Assembly: GCA_037440525.1 (NCBI GenBank)
Contig: JBBITW010000129.1
Coordinates: 1 to 10,509, forward strand
DNA length: 10,509 bases
Reading direction: 5' to 3'
DNA from: JBBITW01 sp037440525
Lineage (GTDB): Bacteria; Desulfobacterota; BSN033; UBA1163
This document shows positions 1 through 6,461 of the stretch, one piece after another (the stretch's first letter is position 1; each line of letters starts with the position of its first letter). Under the pieces are notes generated by a model, which had not been told where the DNA came from, searched no databases, and was given only the letters and a program-made list of their open reading frames with translations. Made by a program: the position numbers and the translations under genes.

Positions 1-13
1 TAATAAAGTCTTT

Positions 14-43
14 TCCGCCAGAGGCGGATCCGATTCTATCGGA
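14..43. repeat. Tandem two-hairpin element with complementary loops
   Basis: Two perfect 6-bp stems with 3-nt loops sit head to tail with no spacer. The first is TCCGCC-AGA-GGCGGA at 14-28. The second is TCCGAT-TCT-ATCGGA at 29-43. The two loops are complementary to each other. This is seen directly. It resembles a REP-like intergenic palindrome lying beyond the 3' end of ogg. A diverged copy appears at 9269-9298. The function is unknown. Confidence 0.6.
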
Positions 44-54
44 GAATCCTTTTT
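26..54 (+). terminator. Possible plus-strand intrinsic terminator
   Basis: Read on the plus strand, GGAT+CCGAT (26-34) pairs with ATCGG (38-42) and ATCC (46-49). The stem is about 9 bp with a 3-nt bulge (43-45) and a TCT loop, and TTTTT follows at 50-54. It could end a gene entering from the left and convergent with ogg. It shares bases with the hairpin at 14-28, so the two folds exclude each other. No plus-strand gene is visible inside the window, so the role is inferred. Confidence 0.3.
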
Positions 55-77
55 AGCAACTAAATTGGAGAAGAACC
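50..77 (-). repeat. 28-nt dispersed repeat, copy 1 (3' of ogg)
   Basis: This 28-nt block matches 6426-6453 at 27 of 28 positions; the single difference is at base 61 (T here, G there). It lies 7 bp beyond the ogg stop codon. Read on the coding strand, it begins GGTTCTTCTCCAATTT and ends GTTGCTAAAAA. It would therefore be in the 3' untranslated part of the ogg transcript. Confidence 0.8.
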
Positions 78-84
78 TTAAATA

Positions 85-900
85 TTAAAATGGATGATTT
101 CTCCAGAAATGGTATAAATAAAGCTGTGCATAACCTGCATAGGTGCCAAAATGTTTGGAGATAAATTCTTCCATTTCTTTATTTCTAATTATTTCTCCTC
201 TAAAATATATCTTTTGTAGTCCTTTCTTTATCCATGTATCGATAGGAAAAGCCTGAAGAAAATCTAAGGAATATAGAAGCGTGCAATCGGCTATTTTCCC
301 TCCTACCCCAAAAAGATTCGTTAATATCTTTCTAACATCATGGTATGGTAATTGTTTCAAAGCAATTAGTCCATTACGGTCTATACACTGGTTGATTTTA
401 AATAAATAATTTGCTCTGAATCCTGCTCCTATGGATGCCAATCGAAGAGGATCATTCAGGGACTGAGGTTCTGGAAACCCATAAAAGATATGCTCCCTCC
501 AAAAGATCTTCTTCCCGAAGTTCTTGCAGAGGTTCTCAATTACAACTCTTATTTGAGATATTGATTTTGCTTGGGAACATATAAAAGAGATTAAGCATTC
601 CCATGGATCTTGTCGAATCAGTCTCATCCCTCGATATCTTTGGATAGCCTTTTTGATGATATTGTCCCTATCAATATCTTTTAGAATAGAATCTAAATCT
701 TCATCCAATCTGAAAAAATGGATAATGAAAGATTCCTCAACACCATCAAAATAAAGAGTATCATTTTTCTGCTCGATATAAAAAATTTTATCTAATGTCT
801 GAACTATATAACTATCCTCCAACTTCGTGAACCTGAAGAATTGTCCACACTCCAGGGTATTCCTTAGTGAGAAATTAGATATCTTTATTCGAGGACTCAT
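85..900 (-). CDS. ogg: 8-oxoguanine DNA glycosylase (OGG1-type, HhH-GPD)
   Basis: Base-excision repair enzyme of 271 aa that removes 8-oxoguanine and nicks the strand as an AP lyase. The HhH-GPD fold is recognisable. The hairpin LFGVGGKIADC (196-206) carries the catalytic Lys202, and PIDTW (219-223) carries the catalytic Asp221; these equal human K249 and D268. Residues that read 8-oxoG in human OGG1 are also kept: Gly19 (G42), Cys206 (C253), Gln259 (Q315), and an aromatic Tyr263 in place of F319. Two contacts to the opposite cytosine differ: Ala111 sits where human has N149 and Gln116 where it has R154, while Arg162 matches R204. The start at 900 lies 5 bp after the stop of the M16 peptidase gene and has only a weak AGAG next to the ATG, so translation is probably coupled. 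AlkA-like activity is the main alternative, but the Lys/Asp/Cys/Gln set favours OGG. Confidence 0.9.
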   Translation of the reverse strand: MSPRIKISNFSLRNTLECGQFFRFTKLEDSYIVQTLDKIFYIEQKNDTLYFDGVEESFIIHFFRLDEDLDSILKDIDRDNIIKKAIQRYRGMRLIRQDPWECLISFICSQAKSISQIRVVIENLCKNFGKKIFWREHIFYGFPEPQSLNDPLRLASIGAGFRANYLFKINQCIDRNGLIALKQLPYHDVRKILTNLFGVGGKIADCTLLYSLDFLQAFPIDTWIKKGLQKIYFRGEIIRNKEMEEFISKHFGTYAGYAQLYLYHFWRNHPF

Positions 901-905
901 CTCTT

Positions 906-3539
906 TTATTCATCTGGCGGGCGAATAATTGCTATGGCATAGGCATTGAGGTTAAAATATTTTTTTACTACACGATTTACATCCTCTTTAGTAACCGTCT
1001 GTATCTTCTTGGGATAATCCTTGTAATTGTCAAATCCCAGTCCATAGAGTTCGTCAAGTGATAACTGATTGGCCCAGGCAGCATTGGTTTGAAGCCCGAT
1101 CTCGAAGTTACCAATAAGGTATCTTTTTGCCCTTTCTATTTCATCTTCACTTAAACCCTCCTCCTTAACTTTTCTCAGTTCTCTTAAAACACCTTCTATA
1201 GCCTTATCCAGTTTTTTTGGATGTGTTGCCATATATACGCTGATATATCCAGGATCAAGGTTTGTATGGGCCATAAAATCCAATGCATAAGCAAAGCTCT
1301 CTCTGTCCCTTAATTCATAGAAAAGCCTTCCTCCTTGACCAGAGAGAGCGGCATCCAATACCTCTATTGCATAACGATCCCTATCATGAAATGATATCCC
1401 TAAGAAACCCAAAACGAAATGTGCTTGCTCCTTTTTCTGAAATAGCTCCTTTCTTTTTATCTTTTCGGGTGGACTATCCATTTGAATATCAGGTTGTGTA
1501 AAATTTGATTTTATTAACCCCCCAAATTCTTTCTTTACTGACAAGATTACATTTTCCCTATCTATATCTCCAACCACTGCAATAACCATATTTTCTGGAA
1601 CAGCAATCTTTTTATAATATTCATTTAAATCCTCGCGTGTAATTCTTTTAACAGAATCGATTTCACCAAGTGGGTCCATTCTATATGGATGCTTTTCAAA
1701 AATTGTTTTTCTAAATAATTTAAAGACCATCCTATCGAGGTCATCCTCTTGCTGCCTCAATGCAGAAAGAATAGAACGTCTTCTCTTCTCAATCTCCTGG
1801 GGATCAAAAGAAGGTTCTTTTATTATTTCTGTAAATAATGAAAAGGCCTCTTCAAAATGTTGGCTTAAGCATGTGAGGGTTAAGCCAAAACTATTATAAC
1901 CAGAAAAGCCACTAATCGAGCCTGCCATCCTTTCAATCTTTTTGGCAATCTCAAGACTATCCTGTCTTTTGGTTCCCTTAGTAATCATCAAGGCCAAGAA
2001 TTGATTGATACCGTTTTGGTCCTCTCTCTCGAATCGAACCCCTCCTAAAAAAGATGCCTGAATAGTTACAATTGGGTTTGAATGGTTTTCCTTAATAATG
2101 AGTCTTATTCCATTATCTAAGACTGTCTTATATATTTCTTCTTTCTCTTTAGCTGATCTTTCGCTAAACCTCAATCCTTCAATAATCGAATTAAATGAGA
2201 TTTTCTTTAAAAGTTCAGCCTTCTCAGAAGGGCCTAATATACTTATGATAAGACGGTTTTTATGAAAATACTTTTTTACCACCCTATTGAGATCCTCTGG
2301 CTCAAGAAGACTTATCCTTCTCATATATTCTTTTTCAAATTGAATATCACCTGCAATTAATTCATAGAATCCAATCTTTCTTGCCTTTCCCTGTACGGTC
2401 TGACGATCATAGATCAGGCTGCTTGCAACATTTACCTTCACACGATGAAGTTCCTCCGAAGTTGGACCTTCCTGACTTATCCGATAAATCTCCTCGAGAA
2501 TTGATTCAAAAGCCCTTTCCATATTATCAGGAGGTAAGGTGGCTTCAATAATAAATACTCCAGGATCCTTTGGAGTAAAAGAGGAAGCAGAAATTGTGTT
2601 AACCAACGCCTTTTCAAGCTTTACCTTCTGAACCAAACGGGAGGCCTCTCCTCCTCCTAATATATGAGATAGGGCATCAAGGGCAGGGGTATCTTCATCC
2701 ATGGCAGAGGTTATAGGAAAGGCAATATGGAGATAAGTCTCTTTGAAATTCCCGAAAGAAATGATTGATTTAATCTCCTCTAACTCAGGTTCGTTCACTC
2801 TCTTTGGTATCTCTTCAGTGGAAGGTCTGAATCCTTTAAATGCCTCTCTAACCTTATTTTCCATCTCTTTTAAATCAATATCCCCCACAGCAATAAAGAC
2901 CATTCGATTTGGGACATACCATCTCTTATAAAATGAGATTATTTGTTCTCTTGTTATTGACCTTATTGTATTTTCATATCCAATGATTGGTCTTCTATAA
3001 GGATGCCTTTGATAAACAGTTGCCATTGTCTGCCTAAAGATTCTCCCATTTGGATCATCCTCTCCCATTCGAATCTCTTCGAGGATTACTTCCCTTTCCC
3101 TTTCCAATTCTACTGGATCAAATATTGAATGTTGAATGGCATCGGCAAGGAAATCGAGGGCTATATCTCCATAACGACTTGCTATAGTGATATAGTAAAC
3201 TGTCTGGTCATATGATGTATATGCATTGATTCTTCCTCCCAGGGATTCAATCTCACGTGCCATTTCACGAACCTTCCTCTTCTCAGTTCCCTTGAAAAGC
3301 ATATGTTCAATGAAATGGCAAATGCCTGCCTCATCATCCTTCTCATCTCCGCTCCCCACTTTAATCAATATCTGGATTGAGACAACAGGGGCATTTCTGT
3401 TCTCCTCCAAAACCACTGTCATCCCATTTTCCATCACAAAACGATGATATTTCTCTTTGAGAAATGGAGAATCAGCTCCAAACCCAAATACAAGGATTAA
3501 AATTGTAGCTATTATCAAATATGGTCGAAGGCATTTCAT
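906..3539 (-). CDS. Secreted double-length M16 family zinc peptidase
   Basis: Insulinase/pitrilysin-family peptidase of 877 aa. Residues 1-22 look like a signal peptide (basic start, then a LIIATILILVFGFGA core), so the enzyme should be exported. The first half carries the inverted zinc motif HFIEH (H75, E78, H79) and the downstream ligand Glu155 in VILEEIR. The second half repeats the domain (from about residue 470). There the motif is replaced by NQFLA (512-516), so that half cannot bind zinc. It keeps GGRLFYEL with Arg738 and Tyr751, which look like the substrate-binding R/Y pair. This equals a fused M16 heterodimer. A longer frame runs up to 3602, but the start at 3539 is preferred: GGAGGG lies 6 nt upstream (3546-3551), the signal peptide begins here, and the longer version would cross the iorAB terminator. 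It is the first gene of a likely operon with ogg. The substrate is unknown. Confidence 0.92.
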   Translation of the reverse strand: MKCLRPYLIIATILILVFGFGADSPFLKEKYHRFVMENGMTVVLEENRNAPVVSIQILIKVGSGDEKDDEAGICHFIEHMLFKGTEKRKVREMAREIESLGGRINAYTSYDQTVYYITIASRYGDIALDFLADAIQHSIFDPVELEREREVILEEIRMGEDDPNGRIFRQTMATVYQRHPYRRPIIGYENTIRSITREQIISFYKRWYVPNRMVFIAVGDIDLKEMENKVREAFKGFRPSTEEIPKRVNEPELEEIKSIISFGNFKETYLHIAFPITSAMDEDTPALDALSHILGGGEASRLVQKVKLEKALVNTISASSFTPKDPGVFIIEATLPPDNMERAFESILEEIYRISQEGPTSEELHRVKVNVASSLIYDRQTVQGKARKIGFYELIAGDIQFEKEYMRRISLLEPEDLNRVVKKYFHKNRLIISILGPSEKAELLKKISFNSIIEGLRFSERSAKEKEEIYKTVLDNGIRLIIKENHSNPIVTIQASFLGGVRFEREDQNGINQFLALMITKGTKRQDSLEIAKKIERMAGSISGFSGYNSFGLTLTCLSQHFEEAFSLFTEIIKEPSFDPQEIEKRRRSILSALRQQEDDLDRMVFKLFRKTIFEKHPYRMDPLGEIDSVKRITREDLNEYYKKIAVPENMVIAVVGDIDRENVILSVKKEFGGLIKSNFTQPDIQMDSPPEKIKRKELFQKKEQAHFVLGFLGISFHDRDRYAIEVLDAALSGQGGRLFYELRDRESFAYALDFMAHTNLDPGYISVYMATHPKKLDKAIEGVLRELRKVKEEGLSEDEIERAKRYLIGNFEIGLQTNAAWANQLSLDELYGLGFDNYKDYPKKIQTVTKEDVNRVVKKYFNLNAYAIAIIRPPDE

Positions 3540-3566
3540 CTTATTCCCTCCAATCAATATATAAAA

Positions 3567-3595
3567 ATTATATAATGGTAATCTCCAAAAAACAA
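3567..3595 (-). promoter_or_regulatory. Predicted sigma-70-type promoter of the M16-ogg operon
   Basis: On the minus strand a perfect TATAAT (3572-3567) is preceded by TTGTTT (3595-3590) with a 17-bp spacer. Transcription would begin near 3560 and give a leader of about 20 nt that contains GGAGGG. The -35 region lies in the T-run of the iorAB terminator, so the two signals share DNA. The -35 matches the consensus only in TTG, hence the moderate confidence. Confidence 0.45.
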
Positions 3596-3623
3596 AGGGC
3601 AAGGTAAAAATCCCCTGCCCTTT
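3587..3623 (-). terminator. Rho-independent terminator of iorAB
   Basis: On the minus strand, AAAGGGCA (3623-3616) pairs perfectly with TGCCCTTT (3601-3594). Further GG/CC pairing narrows the loop. GTTTTTT follows at 3593-3587. It lies about 30 bp after the iorB stop, so it ends the iorAB transcript before the M16 gene. The stem also reads on the plus strand, where the following T-run is short. Confidence 0.8.
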
Positions 3624-3652
3624 TAATTCAATATAGAAATGATTATCCTTAA

Positions 3653-4243
3653 CTAAGTCTTCTCAATTTGATCCCTTCCCATGGAAAAGGCTTTTCTGTT
3701 CAAGTCGTGAACCCTGGGTGGGAGATAGCTTAGAATGCTCTTTAACCATATCTCTTCATTCACATCAAAGAACTTAGAAATAGCACCGAGAAGAACAACA
3801 TTGGCTGCGCGAATATCACCCAATTGAATTGCAATCTCAGTCCCTTTCACCAGATAAAAATCCTTGAACCTCTCTCCGATAGTTTCAGGAATTGATTTTG
3901 GATATTCCATCTCACCTAAGTTGACTGCGGGGGGATTGATCTTATGGTCATTCATGATTATCTTTCCATCGGATTTCAAATAGTTGATCCATCTGAGACC
4001 TTCAAGTTGTTCAAAGGCAAACAGGATATCTACATCCCCTTCTTTTATGAGGGGTGAATAGACCTTTTTACCAAAACGGAAATGGGATGTCACTATTCCA
4101 CCACGCATCGCCATTCCATGAACCTCACTCTTTTTCACATCATAGCCAACTTCCATAAAAACCTCAGACATGATGTCGCTTGCTAAAATGACACCCTGTC
4201 CTCCAACTCCTGCCACTAAAACATTTGTTGTTTTATCTTCCAT
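3653..4243 (-). CDS. iorB: Indolepyruvate ferredoxin oxidoreductase, beta subunit
   Basis: The 196-aa protein is the small gamma-domain subunit of the 2-oxoacid:ferredoxin oxidoreductase superfamily. The N-terminal nucleotide-fold motif GVGGQG (12-17) and VHGMAMRGG (41-49) are typical of IorB. The length is normal for the family. With IorA it converts indolepyruvate, phenylpyruvate and similar aryl-pyruvates plus CoA to the aryl-acetyl-CoA, CO2 and reduced ferredoxin in the cytoplasm. It starts 24 bp after the iorA stop. AAGGAG sits about 8 nt before its ATG, so the two form an operon. An intrinsic terminator follows the gene. The aryl-pyruvate substrate is inferred from the family; the sequence alone does not fix the side-chain preference. 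Confidence 0.93.
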   Translation of the reverse strand: MEDKTTNVLVAGVGGQGVILASDIMSEVFMEVGYDVKKSEVHGMAMRGGIVTSHFRFGKKVYSPLIKEGDVDILFAFEQLEGLRWINYLKSDGKIIMNDHKINPPAVNLGEMEYPKSIPETIGERFKDFYLVKGTEIAIQLGDIRAANVVLLGAISKFFDVNEEIWLKSILSYLPPRVHDLNRKAFSMGRDQIEKT

Positions 4244-4267
4244 ATGTCTGACTCCTTTTTATATCAT

Positions 4268-6094
4268 CTAAACGGTTTCAAATCCAAAAATTGGCCTTTC
4301 CTCCTGGCTCTCAATTGCCTCAAACTTACATACCTGATAGCAGAGATGACAGCCAGGACAAAGATTTGGGTCAATATAGGAAATCCCCTTTCGTTTCTTC
4401 CCATCAGCTGTCATTGCCATCTCACCCTCAACCGGATGATATGATATTGCAGGACAGCCTAAATTAATACAGCTTTTACATCCTATACATTTACTGGAAT
4501 TTACCCTTAGGGGCTTTTTGGGAGTTTTAAAAGCCCTCCTTAAAAGCATGCATGGTCCTTCGCTTATAATGAGAGAAGGGGCATCCCTATCAAGCTCCTC
4601 CTTTATTACCTTCTCTGTTTCTTCCAGGTCCCAGGGATTTATCTTCCTTGGATTTTCAATTCCAAGTGCTTTACCCAGTTCAATAAAATCGATTCGATGA
4701 GTCTTTTCCCCCCTGATCGTATATCCTGTTGCGGGATGTTCTTGCTGACCTGTCATACCAGTTGTCCAATTATCAAGAATTATAATTGTCCCATAGCTTT
4801 TATTATAAACCATATCCATTAATGGGTGGATACCAGCATGAAGGAAAGTAGAATCACCTATTACCCCAACAAGTTTTCCCTTTCCGTTTTCACCCAGTGC
4901 CTTTGCCATCCCATGAGTTGCACCAATGCTCGATCCCATGCATATATTATTGTGGACAGCGTTAAGGGGAGGATATGCTGCTAATGTGTAACAACCGATG
5001 TCACCGGATGTATAGACCTTAAATTTTCTCAATACATGCATTACTCCCCTGTGAGGACAACCAGGACACAGATTTGGTGGCCTTGGTGGAAGATTGTCTG
5101 TAAAAAATTGTGGTCTTTGTTTAAATCGTTTTCCGAGCATTCCCTTTTCGATGATCAGGGGATTCAATTCACCACAGATAGGAAATCGGTCCTTTCCTCC
5201 CTTAGGCCTGAAACCCATTGCCCTTATATTTTCTTCGAGGAATGGATCCAGTTCCTCAACAATATAAACCTTCTTAACTGCTTTAAAAAACTCTGAAATC
5301 ATTTTTTTTGGAAGGGGCCACACCATCCCGAGCTTCAGATAGGAATAATCTGGAAAGACCTCTTTTACATACTGGTATGATACGCCGGCTGTAATAAATC
5401 CTACTGCTTTATCATTGAGTTCCATTCGGTTTCCTTCAAACTGCTCTGCAAAATCTTTCAATTTTAAAAGTCTTTCCTCTATGATCCTGTGCCTTATGCG
5501 AGCATAGGAGGGAAGCATAGTATATTTTGTTGGCTCTTTCCTTATATCCACGGGGACAGGAGGAGTGATTGTATCACCTAATTCAACAACCCCTTTTGCA
5601 TGAGAAATTCGGGTTACACTGCGAAGCATTACAACAGTATCGAACCTCTCGCTTATTTCAAATGCCAGCTTCATAAAATCCTTTGCTTCCTGACTATCAC
5701 TTGGTTCAAACATCGGGACCTTTGCAAATCTTGCATAATGACGGTTATCCTGTTCATTCTGAGAGCTATGAAGCTCTGGATCATCGCATGTGACGAGAAC
5801 TAATCCTCCACAGACTCCTACATAAGATAAAGTCATAAAAGGATCGGCAGCAACATTTACCCCTACATGTTTCATCGAGGCCATTGACCTTGCCCCTGCT
5901 AAGGAGGCTCCGATTGCTACTTCCAAAGCAACCTTCTCATTTGGAGACCACTCAGTATATATCTCTTTATATTCACGGGTTATGGTCTCTAAAATTTCAG
6001 TACTTGGGGTGCCTGGATATGCTGTTGCTACTTTGACACCAGCCTCATAAGCCCCTCTCGCAATTGCCTCATTCCCACTCATTATCCTCTTCAT
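4268..6094 (-). CDS. iorA: Indolepyruvate ferredoxin oxidoreductase, alpha subunit
   Basis: The 608-aa large subunit carries the thiamine diphosphate site and the iron-sulfur clusters. The N-terminal pyrimidine-binding domain begins SGNEAIARGAYEAGV, followed by the hallmark AYPGTPSTE. A CPGCPHRG motif lies at 343-350. The ThDP/Mg motif runs from GDS (414-416) to Asn442. The C-terminal tail has two ferredoxin-like cysteine sets: C536, C539, C542 and C547 (with CP following), and C579, C582, C585 and C589. The first set has CxxCxxCxxxxC spacing, as known for IorA. The enzyme is oxygen-sensitive and links aromatic amino acid breakdown to ferredoxin reduction. The frame extends 4 codons to a GTG at 6106, but that GTG lies in the ribosome binding site GAGG (6104-6101), so the ATG at 6094 is chosen. 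A consensus promoter lies just upstream. Confidence 0.95.
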   Translation of the reverse strand: MKRIMSGNEAIARGAYEAGVKVATAYPGTPSTEILETITREYKEIYTEWSPNEKVALEVAIGASLAGARSMASMKHVGVNVAADPFMTLSYVGVCGGLVLVTCDDPELHSSQNEQDNRHYARFAKVPMFEPSDSQEAKDFMKLAFEISERFDTVVMLRSVTRISHAKGVVELGDTITPPVPVDIRKEPTKYTMLPSYARIRHRIIEERLLKLKDFAEQFEGNRMELNDKAVGFITAGVSYQYVKEVFPDYSYLKLGMVWPLPKKMISEFFKAVKKVYIVEELDPFLEENIRAMGFRPKGGKDRFPICGELNPLIIEKGMLGKRFKQRPQFFTDNLPPRPPNLCPGCPHRGVMHVLRKFKVYTSGDIGCYTLAAYPPLNAVHNNICMGSSIGATHGMAKALGENGKGKLVGVIGDSTFLHAGIHPLMDMVYNKSYGTIIILDNWTTGMTGQQEHPATGYTIRGEKTHRIDFIELGKALGIENPRKINPWDLEETEKVIKEELDRDAPSLIISEGPCMLLRRAFKTPKKPLRVNSSKCIGCKSCINLGCPAISYHPVEGEMAMTADGKKRKGISYIDPNLCPGCHLCYQVCKFEAIESQEERPIFGFETV

Positions 6095-6140
6095 ACCACA
6101 CCTCACAAAATTTATTTAAGAATTTGTTACTTTTATCACA

Positions 6141-6168
6141 AATATAAAGGATTATTATTATTTGTCAA
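6141..6168 (-). promoter_or_regulatory. Predicted sigma-70-type promoter of iorAB
   Basis: On the minus strand a perfect TTGACA (6168-6163) is followed after 16 bp by TATATT (6146-6141). The spacer contains an AAT triplet run. Transcription would begin near 6134 and give a leader of about 40 nt before the iorA ATG. The 31-bp repeat array lies about 58 bp upstream of the -35 box. Confidence 0.6.
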
Positions 6169-6207
6169 GTAGTGAATTGGGAAGCTCTGAAAAAATCCTG
6201 AAATGAT

Positions 6208-6230
6208 TAACCCCACCATTCCTCCCCTTA
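6208..6230. repeat. Inverted partial unit of the 31-bp repeat
   Basis: This block, TAACCCCACCATTCCTCCCC plus TTA, matches the reverse complement of the third 31-bp repeat at 18 of 23 positions. It faces the first direct repeat, so its end and the start of repeat 1 form a perfect palindrome at 6221-6243 (10-bp arms CCTCCCCTTA/TAAGGGGAGG, loop AAA). Confidence 0.6.
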
Positions 6231-6318
6231 AAATAAGGGGAGGTAATAAATGGTTACCTTAAAATAAGGGTAGACAATGAAGGGTTACCTTAAAATAACG
6301 GGAGGAAATGCAGGGTTA
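6226..6318. repeat. Three tandem 31-bp repeats
   Basis: Units lie at 6226-6256, 6257-6287 and 6288-6318. Each begins CCTTAAAATAA and ends GGTTA. Every pair of units agrees at 26 of 31 positions. The first two contain a small palindrome, CCTTA-AAA-TAAGG; it is broken in the third unit (TAACGG). The array lies upstream of the iorAB promoter and behind the TPR gene. It could be a degenerate intergenic element or a set of protein sites; nothing in the sequence decides. Confidence 0.8.
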
Positions 6319-6425
6319 TTATGATGGCCGTAAGCATATCAATTTACGAATTATCTCCAAAATGATTGATAAAATCATGAGGATTCAAAGGGTGAAGGAT
6401 TCGAGCGAAATGCTAAAATAATTTA

Positions 6426-6453
6426 TTTTTAGCAACGAAATTGGAGAAGAACC
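6426..6453 (-). repeat. 28-nt dispersed repeat, copy 2 (3' of the TPR gene)
   Basis: This is the second copy of the block at 50-77, with 27 of 28 identical bases. It lies 8 bp beyond the stop codon of the TPR gene, in the same orientation and position relative to the gene as copy 1 has to ogg. Flanking DNA on both sides is unrelated between the copies. Confidence 0.8.
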
Positions 6454-6461
6454 GATAGTTA

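Larger units (their letters stand above)
6107..6461. other. Non-coding spacer between the TPR gene and iorA
   Basis: This stretch holds, from left to right, the iorAB promoter (6141-6168), the inverted unit and tandem 31-bp repeats (6208-6318), a weak inverted repeat ATGATT/AATCAT (6362-6378) and the second copy of the 28-nt repeat (6426-6453). A stem GCTAAAA/TTTTAGC around 6413-6434 could slow transcription leaving the TPR gene, but it has no T-run on that strand. No coding frame with a ribosome binding site was seen. Confidence 0.6.

Noticed and set aside
1283..5803. Plus-strand frames of 60-86 codons opposite the M16, iorA and iorB genes
   Set aside because: All lie antisense to genes with clear family motifs and have no ribosome binding sites or recognisable domains.
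6226..6318. 31-bp repeats as a CRISPR array
   Set aside because: The units are directly adjacent with no unique spacers, vary at several positions, and no cas gene is near.
6362..6378. ATGATT/AATCAT hairpin as terminator of the selB-TPR operon
   Set aside because: The stem is only 6 bp of weak pairs and only a short TTT follows, so it does not meet the standard for an intrinsic terminator.
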